A stretch of 64,000 nucleotides of DNA from contig NC_088881.1 of assembly GCF_032884065.1 (NCBI RefSeq), positions 12,613,260-12,677,259 on the forward strand. Direction: 5' to 3'. The DNA is from Artemia franciscana (Eukaryota; Arthropoda; Branchiopoda; Anostraca; Artemiidae). Positions 22,671 to 32,701 of the stretch are shown piece by piece; position 1 is the first letter of the stretch, and the number at the start of each line of letters is the position of its first letter. Below the pieces are notes generated by a model that had not been told where the DNA came from, searched no databases, and saw nothing but the letters and a program-made list of their open reading frames with translations. The position numbers were made by a program, and so were the translations under genes.

Positions 22671-23783
22671 TATCAAACAGTTCGTGGTAACGAACTGTAG
22701 TAAGGAGCGACCCGGCTCAATAGTAATCAAAACTCTAAAAAATTGAATTTTGATATCAATAGCTACATCAAAAGAATTACATTTTAATGCTGATTTTAAA
22801 TATATAAGTTTCATCAAGTTTAGTCTTACCCATCAAAAGTTACGAGCCTGAGAAAATTTGCCTTATTTAAGAAAATAGGAGGAAACACCCCCTAAAAGTC
22901 GTAGAATCTTAACGAAAATGACACCATCAGATTCAGCGCATCAGAGAACCCAACTGTAGAAGTTTCAAGCTCCTATCTACAAAAATGTGGAATTTTGTAT
23001 TTTTTGCCAGAAGACAAATCACGGGTGCGTATTTATTTGTTTTTTTTTGTTTTTTTTTTCTTTTTTCTTTTTCCCAGGGGTCATCGTATCGATCAAGTGG
23101 TCCTAGAATGTCGCAAGAGGGCTCATTCTAACGGAAATGAAAAGTTCTAGTGCCCTTTTTAAGTGACCAAAAAAATTGGAGGGCATCTAGGCCCCCTCCC
23201 ACGCTCATTTTTTTCCCAAAGTCAACGGATCAAAATTTTGAGATAGCCATTTTGTTCAGCATAGTCGAAAACCATAATAACTATGTCTTTAGGGATGACG
23301 TACTCCCCCACAATCCCTGGGGGAGGGGCTGCAAGTTACAAACTTTAACCAGTGTTTACATATAGTAATGGTTATTGGGAAGTGTACAGACGTTTTCAGG
23401 GGGATTTTATTTTGTTTGGGGGTGGGGCTAAGGGGAGGGGGCTATGTTGTAGGATCTTTCCTTGGAGGAATCTTTCATGGGGGGAGAAAAATTCAATGGA
23501 AAGGGCGCAGGATTTTCTAGCATTACTATAAGAAAACAATGAAAAATAAACATGAAAACGTTTTTTCAAATGAAAGGAAGAAGTAGCATTGAAACTTAAA
23601 ACAAACAGAGATTATTACACATATGAGGGGTTCTAAAAATATTTTAGCATAAAGAGCGAGGTATTTAGGAGGAGATAAATACCTCGCTCTTTATGCTAAA
23701 GTATTTTTAGTAATTTCAACTATTTATTCTACGGCCTTTCTGATTCAAGGGTCATTCTTAAAGAATTGGGACAAAACTTACGA
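22671..23783 (-). repeat. Palindromic repeat copy A, part 1 (split by an insertion)
   Basis: It begins TATCAAACAGTTCG and includes the hairpin ACAGTTCG-TGGTAA-CGAACTGT. It aligns closely (by eye roughly 95%) with the reverse complement of 53832-55553. It runs to 'gggacaaaacttacgat', where the alignment breaks, and resumes at 25261. It includes a small near-perfect palindrome at 23633-23710 built from 'ataaagagcgaggtattta' and its reverse. No coding capacity; the repeat lies in a GTF2H3 intron. Confidence 0.9.
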
Positions 23784-23989
23784 TCAAGGAGGCACACTCG
23801 TGCCTCTATAAAGAGGCGACACACGACAATGTTAAGCGATCTTCGGTTCCAGTGGTCGCAGACGGATGGGGAGGGATGCATTTCGTAGCCCGAGCTCCAA
23901 CTAAGAAACCTGCAAAATTTCATCCCCCTCCAACTTTTTCTTCATGGGGAAAATCTGGCCGAAAGTTTCGACCTGTCAACCCAAGCCCC

Positions 23990-24416
23990 CCTTTAACGTT
24001 GTCCGATCGGGCTGAAATTCACAAGTTAAGGTCCCCTAGGGCCCAGGAGCTTATCCGCGAAATTTCAGCTTGATCCGATAACTCCTTCCCTGTTTTCCAG
24101 AAACCACGCATAGCCACTTAAAATTCATTTACTTTTTTTTCCTAGACGCCTACAGGTCACATCCGACATCGGATCTGGGTGTACGAAGACTCATTCGATG
24201 CGGAATTCTCCGAGTAAGTGCCCATGAAAGTTTCGTAGGAAAATCTTAACCCCCCGAAAGTTTCGACCCTCCAACCCCCCCCCCACCCCTTTTAACGTTG
24301 TCCGATCGGGCTGAAATTCACAAGTTAAGGTCCCCTACGGCCCAGGAGCTTATCCGCGAAATTTCAGCTCGGTCCGATAACTCCTTCCCTGTTTTCCAGA
24401 AACCACCCATTAGCTA
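23990..24416 (+). repeat. Direct repeat pair, ~128 bp
   Basis: Units at 23990-24117 and 24290-24416 are almost identical ('gctgaaattcacaagttaag', 'cccaggagcttatccgcgaa', 'actccttccctgttttccag'), about 300 bp apart. Open frames through them are not protein-like. Confidence 0.9.
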
Positions 24417-24501
24417 TTTAATTAACGGATTTCTCTCCATAAGAGCCCATGTTAATTTGAAATTTTTAAAAGCTATTGAGAAGTTATATTTACACACATG
24501 C

Positions 24502-24574
24502 AAGTTATTAGCTCAGTTGGTAGAGCGTGAGACTTTTAATCCTCGGGTCAAGAGTTTAAGTCCCTTACGGGCGG
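24502..24574 (+). pseudogene. tRNA-Lys(UUU)-like pseudogene
   Basis: The D arm is intact (GCTC-AGTTGGTA-GAGC at 24511-24525), the anticodon loop CTTTTAA shows anticodon TTT, and a T-arm-like AAGAG-TTTAAGT-CCCTT at 24550-24566 follows. A run of Ts after 24574 could terminate Pol III. However, the acceptor stem does not pair (aagttat against acgggcg), the anticodon stem has an extra base, and the T stem has a mismatch. It is therefore a decayed tRNA gene or tRNA-derived fragment. Confidence 0.7.
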
Positions 24575-24790
24575 TTTTTTTTCACAACATCAAAAAAATT
24601 TTGATAACACCTGGACAGCTTATCATTTGAGAGATAACAGAATATTAGCTTCTTATGAGCAACAATGATTTAAAAGCGGGGGGGGGGGGTCGGGGGGCGG
24701 CAGCCACCCAACTTCCTCTCCTAATTCCTCTACGAGGAGTACAGGAATTATTAAATTACATCCACCATGGATTGTAGAAAAACGTACAGA

Positions 24791-25260
24791 AATAATATGA
24801 AAAAAACTTCGTTTTCTTAAAGAGTTAAAGAGGCTGCGTCCCAAAGTCGAATCTTAAAACGTACAGTAATTAGAAGAGGCAGTTGGGGGGCTGCCGCCCC
24901 TCAAAATCCCCGCTTTTAAGGACTCTTTTGTACAGGTTTTTTTTGTGGGGGGACTTCATTGTTACTAATTACTAGTTTCGGCGCAATGGTTCTCCTGTCC
25001 TCTTGTGTTTAACATTTTTCGAAGTTATTCCATTATTCATTCATTTCAATTATTTTTTAATTAAAAGAGGGCCTTTCCGAAGCCAAGAGCGGGGGGTTAG
25101 CAAAAAAACAAAAAACCTGTACAAAAGAGTCCTTAAAAGCGGGGATTTTGGGGGGCGGCAGCCCCCCAACTGCCTCTTCTAATTCCTGTACGTTTTAAGA
25201 TTCGACTTTGGGACGCAGCCTCTTTAACTCTTTAAGAAAACGAAGTTTTTTTCATATTAT
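24791..25260. repeat. Long inverted repeat, ~154-bp arms
   Basis: Arms 24791-24944 and 25108-25260 are near-perfect reverse complements ('acttcgttttcttaaagag' facing 'ctctttaagaaaacgaagt'; 'aaaatccccgcttttaagg' facing its reverse), with about 160 bp between. A third, partial arm copy lies at about 24672-24745. The right end is at the junction with repeat copy A, suggesting a foldback or TIR element. Confidence 0.85.
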
Positions 25261-25903
25261 TTAGTGTAAAGAGCGAGGTATTTACGAGGGTACAAACCCC
25301 CTCGTATACATAATAAAAATATAAGATTATGAAAGTTTGTTACGTAAGTTAATTCTTAAGTTACGTATATTTTTACTAATAAAAACGTTCGTTAAAAATT
25401 AAAAGTTACAATTGCCTTTTTAAGTAACCGAAAAATTGGAGGGCAACTAGGCCTCCTTCTCCACCCCTTATTTCTCAAAATCGTCTGATCAAAACTAAGA
25501 GAAAGCCATTTAGCCAAAAAAAGAATTAATATACAAATTTCATTTTAATAATTTATTTGCGGAGAGCCAAATCCAAACATGCATTAATTCAAAAACGTTC
25601 AGAAATTACATAAAAAAAACTAATTTTTTTAGCTGAAAGTAAGGAGCGACATTAAAACTTAAAACGAACAGAAATTACTCCGTATATGAAATGGGTTGTC
25701 CCCTCCGCAATCCCTCGCTCTTTACGCTAAAGTTTGACTCTTTACCACAATTCTACTTTTTAAAACAATTAAAAGCTTTAGCGTAAAGAGCGAGGGATTG
25801 CGGAGGGGACAACCCATTTCATATACGGAATAATTTCTGTTCGTTTTAAGTTTTAATGTCGCACCTTACTTTCAGCTAAAAAAATTAGTTTTTTTTTTAT
25901 TTA
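25261..25903 (-). repeat. Palindromic repeat copy A, part 2, with the long palindrome
   Basis: Continuation of 22671-23783 after the insertion. Its key part is a palindrome: arm 25613-25732, spacer of 43 bases, arm 25776-25894. Each arm reads from 'taaggagcgacattaaaac' to 'cctcgctctttacgctaaag' with almost no mismatch. It ends in a T run and 'atttaat', the shared family boundary. Confidence 0.9.
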
Positions 25904-26104
25904 ATTTGTAACAGAATGCAATGATATACCACAGAAGAATCCTTGTATGAATATAAGAAAAGAAAGAAAAACCGCCAGCCGGACTTTTCTAGCTTTTTCA
26001 GACTTTTCCCGACGACGGTGCGCTACGAAAACATGTTATCAAACGGGAAGGCTAAATCCTGCAACACTTATGTAGCTAATTTAATTTTCCAAGATAAAAA
26101 AATA

Positions 26105-26520
26105 TATTAGCAAAATGTATGAATTTTGGGAGATTTGGAGTGTACATGGTGCAAGAATAGGTTCGGAATTTAATACTGAGACTAAAAACGCTAAGATTAA
26201 GAACTGGTGATGGTAAAGAGGTGAAGCTAGGAAATGAGACAATCAATTTAGCAGATGTTGCTTATCTGGGTGGCAGAAATAGGAAAGATGATGAATGCAG
26301 TGAAGATGTAAAAAGTAGCATAGCTAAGGCTCAGTTGAAAAAAGCTTGGAGAAACAGGAAGATAATCATTCAAACTAAGATTAGGTTATTGGAAGTCACT
26401 GTAATGACGGCGGTCAAGTATGGCTCTGAGCCTAACCATAAAGACATAAAAAGAATTATCCGCCATAATCAAGTCTTAGAAATTCATTTTAGAAATCAAA
26501 TCTTAGAAATCAAGCCTTAG
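26105..26520 (+). pseudogene. RTE-like retrotransposon RT fragment
   Basis: Near 26185-26430 the frame reads LGNETINLADVAYLGG, then SEDVKSSIAKAQLKKAWRNR and QTKIRLLEVTVMTAVKYGSE. This is the post-catalytic palm/thumb region of RTE-like LINE reverse transcriptases (F-x-Y-L-G block, then the S-x-D-V-K-S-R-I-A-K-A block, then the T-V-x-x-Y-G block). About 15 residues are missing between the YLGG and SEDVKS parts. The fragment ends at PNHKDI, before the C-terminal domain. It is dead. A related fragment on the other strand lies at 49140-49990. Confidence 0.85.
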
Positions 26521-26540
26521 AAATCAAGCCTTAAAGATTA
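26470..26540. repeat. Short minisatellite
   Basis: Four or five imperfect copies of 'cttagaaatcaa(g)' in a row at the 3' edge of the RTE fragment. Confidence 0.8.
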
Positions 26541-28880
26541 TTTACATTTATTATTACTAAGTCACTTTTATTTCAATACCAAGCACAGATTTTTAAGTAT
26601 ATCACTGCAATAGCATAATACAATAAAGAAAAATATGCCTTGCTTATTTTGCAATGATATTATATTATTTTCTCTTTTATTTATTAATTAGATTAGATTA
26701 ATTAGAAGGATTTTATTATCCTTCTATCGTATTTAGTCTACTCTTATTTGTACGACTTTTAGAGTCTGAGAGACTCCTTTACCAGTGTGGGTGAAGTTGC
26801 AACAGATTTTAAGGGCTGTACTAATCAATAGCATGCCCAAAAATATAAAACAACCCCCTGGATCCTTTTCCTCGAGCCGACCTCCATCTGAAATACATAA
26901 AATGAAAAATATAGGCTAATAAAGTTGTCACTTTTTCTCTTCTGTTAGGTATCTAGAAAAATCATATAAGTTACTGGCAAATGTACAGTCTGAATGTCAT
27001 TTCCACGACGAAAATGAAGAGTTATTTTATTCTTGTTCTTCTTCCAAATCTTCTATAGCGCTAGACTGCAAAAAACCTTGGAAGTGATATGCTACTAGTA
27101 ACTTCTTTTTTTTTACCAAAGAGTTTTATCTAGGGTTAGGTTTAAAGTTTAAGTCTAGAGTTTAAAGTCTAGGGTTAAGTCTAGAGATTTTATTTTGACA
27201 AGGAAGATTCACAGAAGCTTTGCAAAAGAATGGTTTCAAGTCAGTAATTTTCAGAATGAACTCATGTTTGTCTCCAAGCAAGAAACAATAAGCCATCCAG
27301 CATTTCCCAACAAAACCAACGAATACATTATAAATGAAAAGTTTAGTAGCATTTATTTTATTTATTTCATTTTCCAGCCGCGCTTTACATTGTATCTAAA
27401 ATAAAAGACTTGCTTTTGTTGACCGAGTATGATAACTGGCCTAAGTTTTCCATGCAAACACAGTCCTTACTCGTATTTGTTTTTATTTTTTTTTGCTTTT
27501 CTAAGTCTAAATACAACAATCTCAGCCTACTTTCAGAAAACTTGAAGTTATTTCCAAAGAAATTATATAATTTAATAAAATAAAAAACTTTGTTAGATAA
27601 AATCAAACCAATTTGAGCTTATTTAGAATTTTTCTAATTTTACTGGGTGACGAAGCACTAATGGTGTTGTTAATGTTGTTTTAATTTCTACATCACCATT
27701 GCGTCAAAGCACCCTTTTATTCTTCAGCTCTGTCTCCTGACTGACCTAGGGCAAATTACTGAACTTAAGAATATATGTATAGTCAGTCTTAGAACAAAAA
27801 AAATAATTAAAAAAAAAAAAAAAAATGCACAAACCAGGTGAGGTAAATCCAAAGACATTAAAAGTTTCACAAGAGAGTGAAAAAGAAGAAGAAAAATACC
27901 AAACAAATATTTCAGGCTCTTGGAAAATTATAGCCAATTGGTTCAAGGAAAGTATTTTCCTGTATCCAAGGTACGGCAACAAAGATTTTAGTATATAAAT
28001 CTGATAATTTGAACTATTTAGGGGGATATAACCAATCTAGAAACAAACTGAAGCTATTAAGAATATTGAAACCCAAATGAACTATAGAAAAATAGAATGG
28101 ATCAGTTGATAGAACATGGTAAGGTGAAAGAGATTGCCTGTAAAATGTTGTGTAAGACTTTTTGAAGTACTGCGTCCAGAAATGGCATCCAAAATGAATT
28201 TTTTTTCTGTGTATCTTCTATGTTTTGTATACTTGTTTATTCTGTGTCAGTTGGCCTTACAAAGAAAGTGTTCGTTTTTTTTTGTCCAGGGTATGGCACC
28301 AAAGATTGTGACATCAAAATTTGATATTTCCAACTATTTAAAGGAACTTAATGTATCTGATGAAAAAATGGTACTTTTAAGGATCTAGGATCTCAAATAA
28401 ATAATAAAAGACAGATCAGATCATCGAATCCGGTGAGCTTAAGGAGGTTTTCCTCAAGGATCAGCTTCAGAAAATTTCACATGATACTTTTTGAAGCACT
28501 CCGTACCTGCATCTAAAAATGTTTCCCTCGTGGAAAACTAACCGTGGGGAACCTTACTATATAGACAAAGCATCATGAAATATTAATGGTGATATCATTG
28601 AATTAGACAATTGCAATAATAGTAATGACGACGAAGATCATCTAATCACTGAAATGGAATGGACGATGACATAAATCTTAACTTGAGTAAAATACTACAT
28701 AAAATTTTTAGAATTTTTATACACCATTGGAAAGCTACGTGGTCTAATACCTCATAAACTGTATTTTAGTGTATATTATCAGGAATGTCCATAGGGCAAA
28801 TCTTGGGAGACATAGGGAATCGAAAAAAAAACGAGGTTGAAACTTCATTTTGTAGGAGCTCTTTTTTTTCTTTTTTCCTT
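26541..28880. other. GTF2H3 intron, little recognised
   Basis: AT-rich. A short array of 'tctagggttaagtctagag'-like units is at 27130-27190. A diverged direct repeat pair at about 27960-28045 and 28285-28345 shares 'ggcaccaaagat' and 'aactattta'. No exon found, although a short GTF2H3 exon should lie between 20690 and 29195. Confidence 0.4.
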
Positions 28881-28885
28881 TACAG

Positions 28886-29090
28886 TCAAAGTTTAGGTTT
28901 TAAATCCGTTAATTTTATACTTGAGAGAAATCAAACAAGACAAATTAGCACTAAAGATACAAAAATGAGCGAAATTAAACCAACCAGAGCCATAAATAAG
29001 AAGCAGCGAAAATTGAAAAACAAATCCACTGGACGATTTGGATTTCGAGACGGATATGATGGAGGAAAAACAAGAAATCGTTTGCTTTGA
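28886..29090 (+). other. Exon-like open segment with strong acceptor, unidentified
   Basis: A pyrimidine tract ending TTTTCCTTTACAG at 28885 is followed by an open frame ending at TGA 29088-29090. The frame ends in the basic segment NKKQRKLKNKSTGRFGFRDG. A polyadenylation-like AATAAA follows a few bases later. The features resemble a terminal exon on the plus strand, opposite to GTF2H3. I do not recognise the protein, and AT-rich DNA can mimic this. Confidence 0.25.
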
Positions 29091-29194
29091 AGCTAATAAA
29101 AACTAACAAGGGGAGTTTAAAATTGCTTTGCTTTTTAAAAGGACCAAATAATAAATATGCAAATTGACCTAAATTGATAAAAAGGTATACATAC

Positions 29195-29330
29195 TTGACA
29201 AACAAACAGAACAAACATAGCCAACTTCAACCAACTGTCTGTGACAAAAGCAGGCTGCTCGATAGTCAATCTTTGATGGTGGCGGGAGGTTGAGATTCTT
29301 CCTTTCTTCAATAGATGGTAAGAAGAGCCA
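29195..29330 (-). CDS. GTF2H3: GTF2H3 exon: C-terminal zinc-binding region
   Basis: The exon encodes 45 full codons beginning [20 protein letters not shown] and continuing [20 protein letters not shown] to VCLS. Animal p34 has the same W-x-F-L-P start, the L-P-P-P run and the block [10 protein letters not shown]9-G-Y-V-C-S-V-C-L-S, which supplies the first zinc-ligand cysteines. p34 (Tfb4) is a core TFIIH subunit that pairs with p44 through its von Willebrand A-like domain and serves transcription initiation and nucleotide excision repair. Acceptor ATCTTTCCAG is at 29331-29332; donor TCAA|GTATGT at 29193-29194, phase 1. Open reading continues past both splice sites but stops resembling p34. 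Confidence 0.95.
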
Positions 29331-29349
29331 CTGGAAAGATAAGTTATGA

Positions 29350-30110
29350 GCGTCTACTAATATAACGGAATAACTTGTTAAATTAGTAATTCTTATATAA
29401 AAGACGGGGGGCGGCAATTCATGAATATGATGGGGGACAAGGATTTTTGGATTTCTTTTAACAAAAAAATTAAAAAGGGTATTTCCAAGTTCTCTGATTT
29501 TTGATTTTTTTCTTTCAATGAAAAAAAAACAAAAAAAGTCATTTTTCATAATAAGGTATGACAAAAGAAAACCTTCAAGGTCATCAGCACCTTTCAACCT
29601 AGGCTAGCTGGACGCAGTAATTCAAAAGAACTAAAGTTATATAAAAAAAAATTTCAAGAACCAGAAATACTTAAAAATATACTTCAGGGTTTTCGATTTG
29701 TATTAATGACCATCTGTTTGGAAAGGTTCAAGTCTAAAACAAGCCAATAGCTTTCATATTGGAAGATCAAATTCTGAAATAGTAACACAAGCGGGAAATA
29801 ACAGAATAGTTTGTTTAAGTCTATGAGCTTAAGTCCTTGTTTATAGGGATAGCTAAGGATCTTCTATAAAAGGCATATTTTTCTGTATTTTAAGATTTGG
29901 TCATTTTTTTAAGGAAAAGGGATGGGGCCATTGACGTAGCGTTTCCTCGCATTTAGGAGCGTTGCATGGGTGGTACTAACATAACAGAATAATTTGTTAA
30001 ATTAGTGATTCTTACATAAAAGACATGAATATGATGGGGGGACAAGCATTTTCGGATTTCTTTGAATGAAAATAAAAAAGGGTAATGTCCAAAAGTCTAG
30101 GGGAAAAATT
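29350..30110. repeat. Direct repeat pair flanking the Penelope-like remnant
   Basis: About 29350-29490 and 29965-30095 share 'gttaaattagt', 'catgaatatgatggggg' and 'aaaaagggta', about 615 bp apart. The right copy abuts the downstream end of the Penelope-like remnant. They could be terminal repeats of that element or duplicated host sequence. Confidence 0.65.
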
Positions 30111-30213
30111 CTGTATAGATAACCTCGAAGACCACACTGCCTTTCCATGACGAAAGTAAAACAGTTCAAAATAGGAATGAAACCTTTTTATTGACAGTGA
30201 ACACATATAAAAT

Positions 30214-30266
30214 TTCTTAACTGGATACTTCGAACACATATACAGTGTTCATCATCAGCAGTAAAA
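30214..30266 (-). ncRNA. Hammerhead-ribozyme-like motif in a Penelope-like element
   Basis: Minus strand: the core CTGATGA (30252-30258) is followed by stem II, GAACAC-TGTATAT-GTGTTC, then GAAG (30228-30231), then TATC and CAGT. The bases before the core (TTTTACTG) pair with CAGTTAAGA after TATC, forming stem I with one mismatch. Stem III would be only two pairs, as known for hammerheads of Penelope-like elements, which are thought to act as dimers. The expected GAAA is GAAG here, so activity is doubtful. It lies downstream of the element's coding remnant, where such motifs are found in the pseudo-LTR. Confidence 0.65.
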
Positions 30267-30905
30267 CTAAAAGACATGAATAAAAACAAACAAAATTTAT
30301 ACCTAATAAACTAATTACATATTGTTTATTGCTCTTATTTTTTTCAATGCAACAGCGGAAGCAAATCTCTTTGACCTTTACGGTTCCAGTTCATTAGATT
30401 TATCTGACATATTACGTGGACAGAGGTCATAGCTCTTAGGTGAGGTGATATTTACTTTATTTGACCTCAGTAAATTATCGTAAATTGAGTTTAATCCAAA
30501 TTCACATGTATCTCTGTTTATGGAATTATTCTTGAATAATTTTTTTTTTAAATTGATTGTTTCCCTGAAAATTTGCTTTAAACCTTGATCCCTAGAAATC
30601 AAAGAAACATTTTCAAACAAAAATAAAGTGATTTGGATAATTATTGATATGTTCCGAAAGGGCCGACGTGAAATCTACTGGTTTGGTATTTTGTTTAAAG
30701 ACGATGAAATAGAATTATGATGTTGTAGCAATCTCATTTTTAAATTCTGGTTAATACGTCCCACATAAGAGCTTCCACAAGTACATGGGATTTTATAAAC
30801 CCCAATTTGTTGCTCTACGGAAGTTCGATCCTTTCCAAAATTTAAAAAACTAGCCAAAGTATTACTACCTCTTAAAGCTACCTTTAAGCCATTATTTTGT
30901 ATTTG
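30267..30905 (-). pseudogene. Penelope-like element C-terminal fragment (GIY-YIG nuclease)
   Basis: The minus-strand frame from about 30905 reads the linker NGLKVALRGSNTLASFL, then the GIY-YIG core IGVYKIPCTCGSSYVGR and NLKMRLLQHH. In this family GIY-YIG follows the reverse transcriptase and carries a C-x-C pair after the first motif, as here. After a frame break near 30680 comes the C-terminal block SRDQGLKQIFRETINLKK and INRDTCEFGLNSIYDNLL. At least two frameshifts separate these parts. The reverse transcriptase is missing (5' truncation), so the copy is dead. It lies in a GTF2H3 intron on the same strand. Confidence 0.9.
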
Positions 30906-31978
30906 TATTTTACCGATTCACCTTAGTTTCAAAATGGTGCATGTTTCAAAATCAACAGATTAAGATAATTTTTTTTTTACTTCGAAGTATGTAGTTACTG
31001 GCCAGCTTCATCCCAGTTGAGTCACAAATCCTTGACCAATCGGTCAAAAGCATCAGAAAACAGACAGTTCAAAATATTATTTGCTAAATCACAAATGCAT
31101 TTAATAAATTCAGCTGTTTCATTTTATTTGGAATCTATTCAGTTTTAAATTCTGAAATTCTGAATTTTTTTTTTTTTAATTCCACTTTGGAACTTAAAAT
31201 TGACGCTTCGTATGATAGCACCAACGGCTTGCGTTTTAACAATGTCAGTTGTAAAGTTTTTTGTTTTTTTTTGTAAGATACAGCACAAAACACAGCTACA
31301 GAATTTTCTTTAGTCAGAACTTGATGGATATATCATCACTTGTCATAAAGCTGTGAAGCTTGTAATAAAAACAGTAACAACAAAGATTATATGACTTATA
31401 CACAACCACTAATATAATTTTTAAAAGGTTACTAGAGCTTTTTAATGTTGCCCTCTTTGCATCGTCTTTTTCGAGTCGAGGTCATTTGATGTTACGCTAA
31501 AAAAAAGTTTTAATAGAAAACTGCCGGTCAAATTTATACCTAGGACAGCTAAAATTAGAAATCCTTAAAAAGTACCACCTTAACGGACAGAATACTAAGG
31601 CAGCAATCCATGGTAATAGCCTTAGTTACCTTCTTGAGATCAGCTGTGGCAATTCGAAAAGCATTAAGTAAAACAAATAAATCTTACACAACAACAGAAA
31701 ACAGAAAATGGGTTACGGGTTTTTTTTGCTGCTATTGAGGATCAATTATTTTCACAGGGAACTCTTTTTGTTTTTGAATCCACATTATGAAAAAAAGACG
31801 ATATCAACAGTTCCGACTTCAACCTGTTTCTACGGATGGCAAAAGGGGATAAAACCATTTTGAGAATAGTAACACGCTTGAATATCAAATGAGATCCAGA
31901 AAAATTTCACACAACACCTATGTGTGAGCTGCAATAAAACAATGCATAAAAATAATTTTAATTAGTCTGTAAACTTGC
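30906..31978. other. GTF2H3 intron, nothing recognised
   Basis: AT-rich intronic sequence between the Penelope-like remnant and the exon at 31979-32101. Confidence 0.5.
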
Positions 31979-32101
31979 CAGCAAATATTCAAGAAGTCCA
32001 GAAGGTTGAGGAATTTTGATATATATACCGCCAGTGATGTCACATCCTTGTTGAAGCAAATTCGAATCCTCGCCAATTACACATGCATCTAGCAGTACAG
32101 A
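31979..32101 (-). CDS. GTF2H3: GTF2H3 exon with GC splice donor
   Basis: Exactly 41 codons, starting [12 protein letters not shown], with [15 protein letters not shown] and ending LLEYLL. Animal p34 has I-D-A-C-V-L-x-x-D-S-x-L-L-Q-Q-A-C-D-I-T-G-G-x-Y in the same place, part of the von Willebrand A-like fold. Acceptor TTATTTTCAG is at 32102-32103. The donor is CTG|GCAAGT at 31977-31978. Joining there gives LLEYLL-WLFLP with the next exon, with no gap against animal p34 (L-L-W-V-F-L-P). Using the nearby GT (GCAA|GTTT) would shift the frame of the next exon. This is therefore a GC-AG intron. Confidence 0.95.
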
Positions 32102-32231
32102 CTGAAAATAAAAAAAGATTACATTTATTTCAGTTAGAAATTAGGTAGGTAAATGCCAAATCAATTAGTCCCACTTGTAGGGCAGGGGTGTAATTTGCCA
32201 TGGGACAGGAGAGGGGTGGGGGTAAATGCCC

Positions 32232-32448
32232 CCCAGCTGAAACTTAGCATCTTCAAAAATCTTGTCAAACCAAGATAGGCCTACATAGTTCAAGTATCCA
32301 CAGAAATAGATCAATTTTCTTTAGTACACCTTAGTCTTTATGGTGCTACATGGCACATTTTTCATTGTTCACTGTCATTCTCACTTGACTTGGGAAAGTT
32401 GGCTCCAGCTTTGCCCCCACCCCTCCAGGGTTTTGACCAAATTACACC
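32232..32448 (+). repeat. Dispersed repeat, copy 2 (partner at 4373-4590)
   Basis: Aligns with 4373-4590 in the same orientation, preceded by a G-rich 'ggagaggggtgggggtaaat' tract. Intronic in GTF2H3. No coding capacity. Confidence 0.7.
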
Positions 32449-32701
32449 CAAGTTGTAGGGCTAATTCTTTTTTTTTATTATAATCGAAATATTTATTTGA
32501 CTCGTAACTTTGCACGTTACTAATCGTTTAAGAATAAGGATTAAAGTCACAAATGGCCTAAAATGTGTTGAATTTTGAATAATATTTTCTTTTTATAGAA
32601 GCCGAATTGGCCCAATACATACTAAAATGGACAAAAATGCATTTTCCATGCTCAAATCCAAAAGAAAATCCCTAGTTTTCATTCCAACATATGAATATTG
32701 G

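Larger units (their letters stand above)
23784..25260. mobile_element. Insertion within palindromic repeat copy A
   Basis: Comparison with the uninterrupted copy at 53.8-55.6 kb shows that 'cttacgat' and 'ttagtgtaaag' should be adjacent, so about 1.48 kb was inserted. The insert contains a direct repeat of about 128 bp (23990-24117 and 24290-24416, sharing 'ttgtccgatcgggctgaaat'), a tRNA-Lys-like pseudogene, and a long inverted repeat whose right end coincides with the insertion junction. It may be several successive insertions. No ORF of note. Confidence 0.75.

Noticed and set aside
22671..25903. Repeat copy A considered as an LTR retroelement or virus remnant.
   Set aside because: No long direct terminal repeats, primer-binding site, or gag/pol/env-like frames; the ends are a hairpin and an AT-rich tract.
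26778..26820. Minus-strand piece reading ICCNFTHTG between a TACAG and a GTAAAG, considered as the missing GTF2H3 zinc exon.
   Set aside because: It lacks the final Cys-x-x-Cys pair, and its end phase does not fit the last exon candidate. The similarity is limited to C-N-F.
27130..27190. 'tctagggttagg'-like repeats considered as interstitial telomere.
   Set aside because: The unit is a longer, irregular 'ctagggttaagt' motif, not runs of TTAGG or TTAGGG.
29169..29597. 142-codon open frame on the minus strand as one gene.
   Set aside because: Only 29195-29330 is real coding sequence (a GTF2H3 exon). The upstream part is intron that happens to be open.
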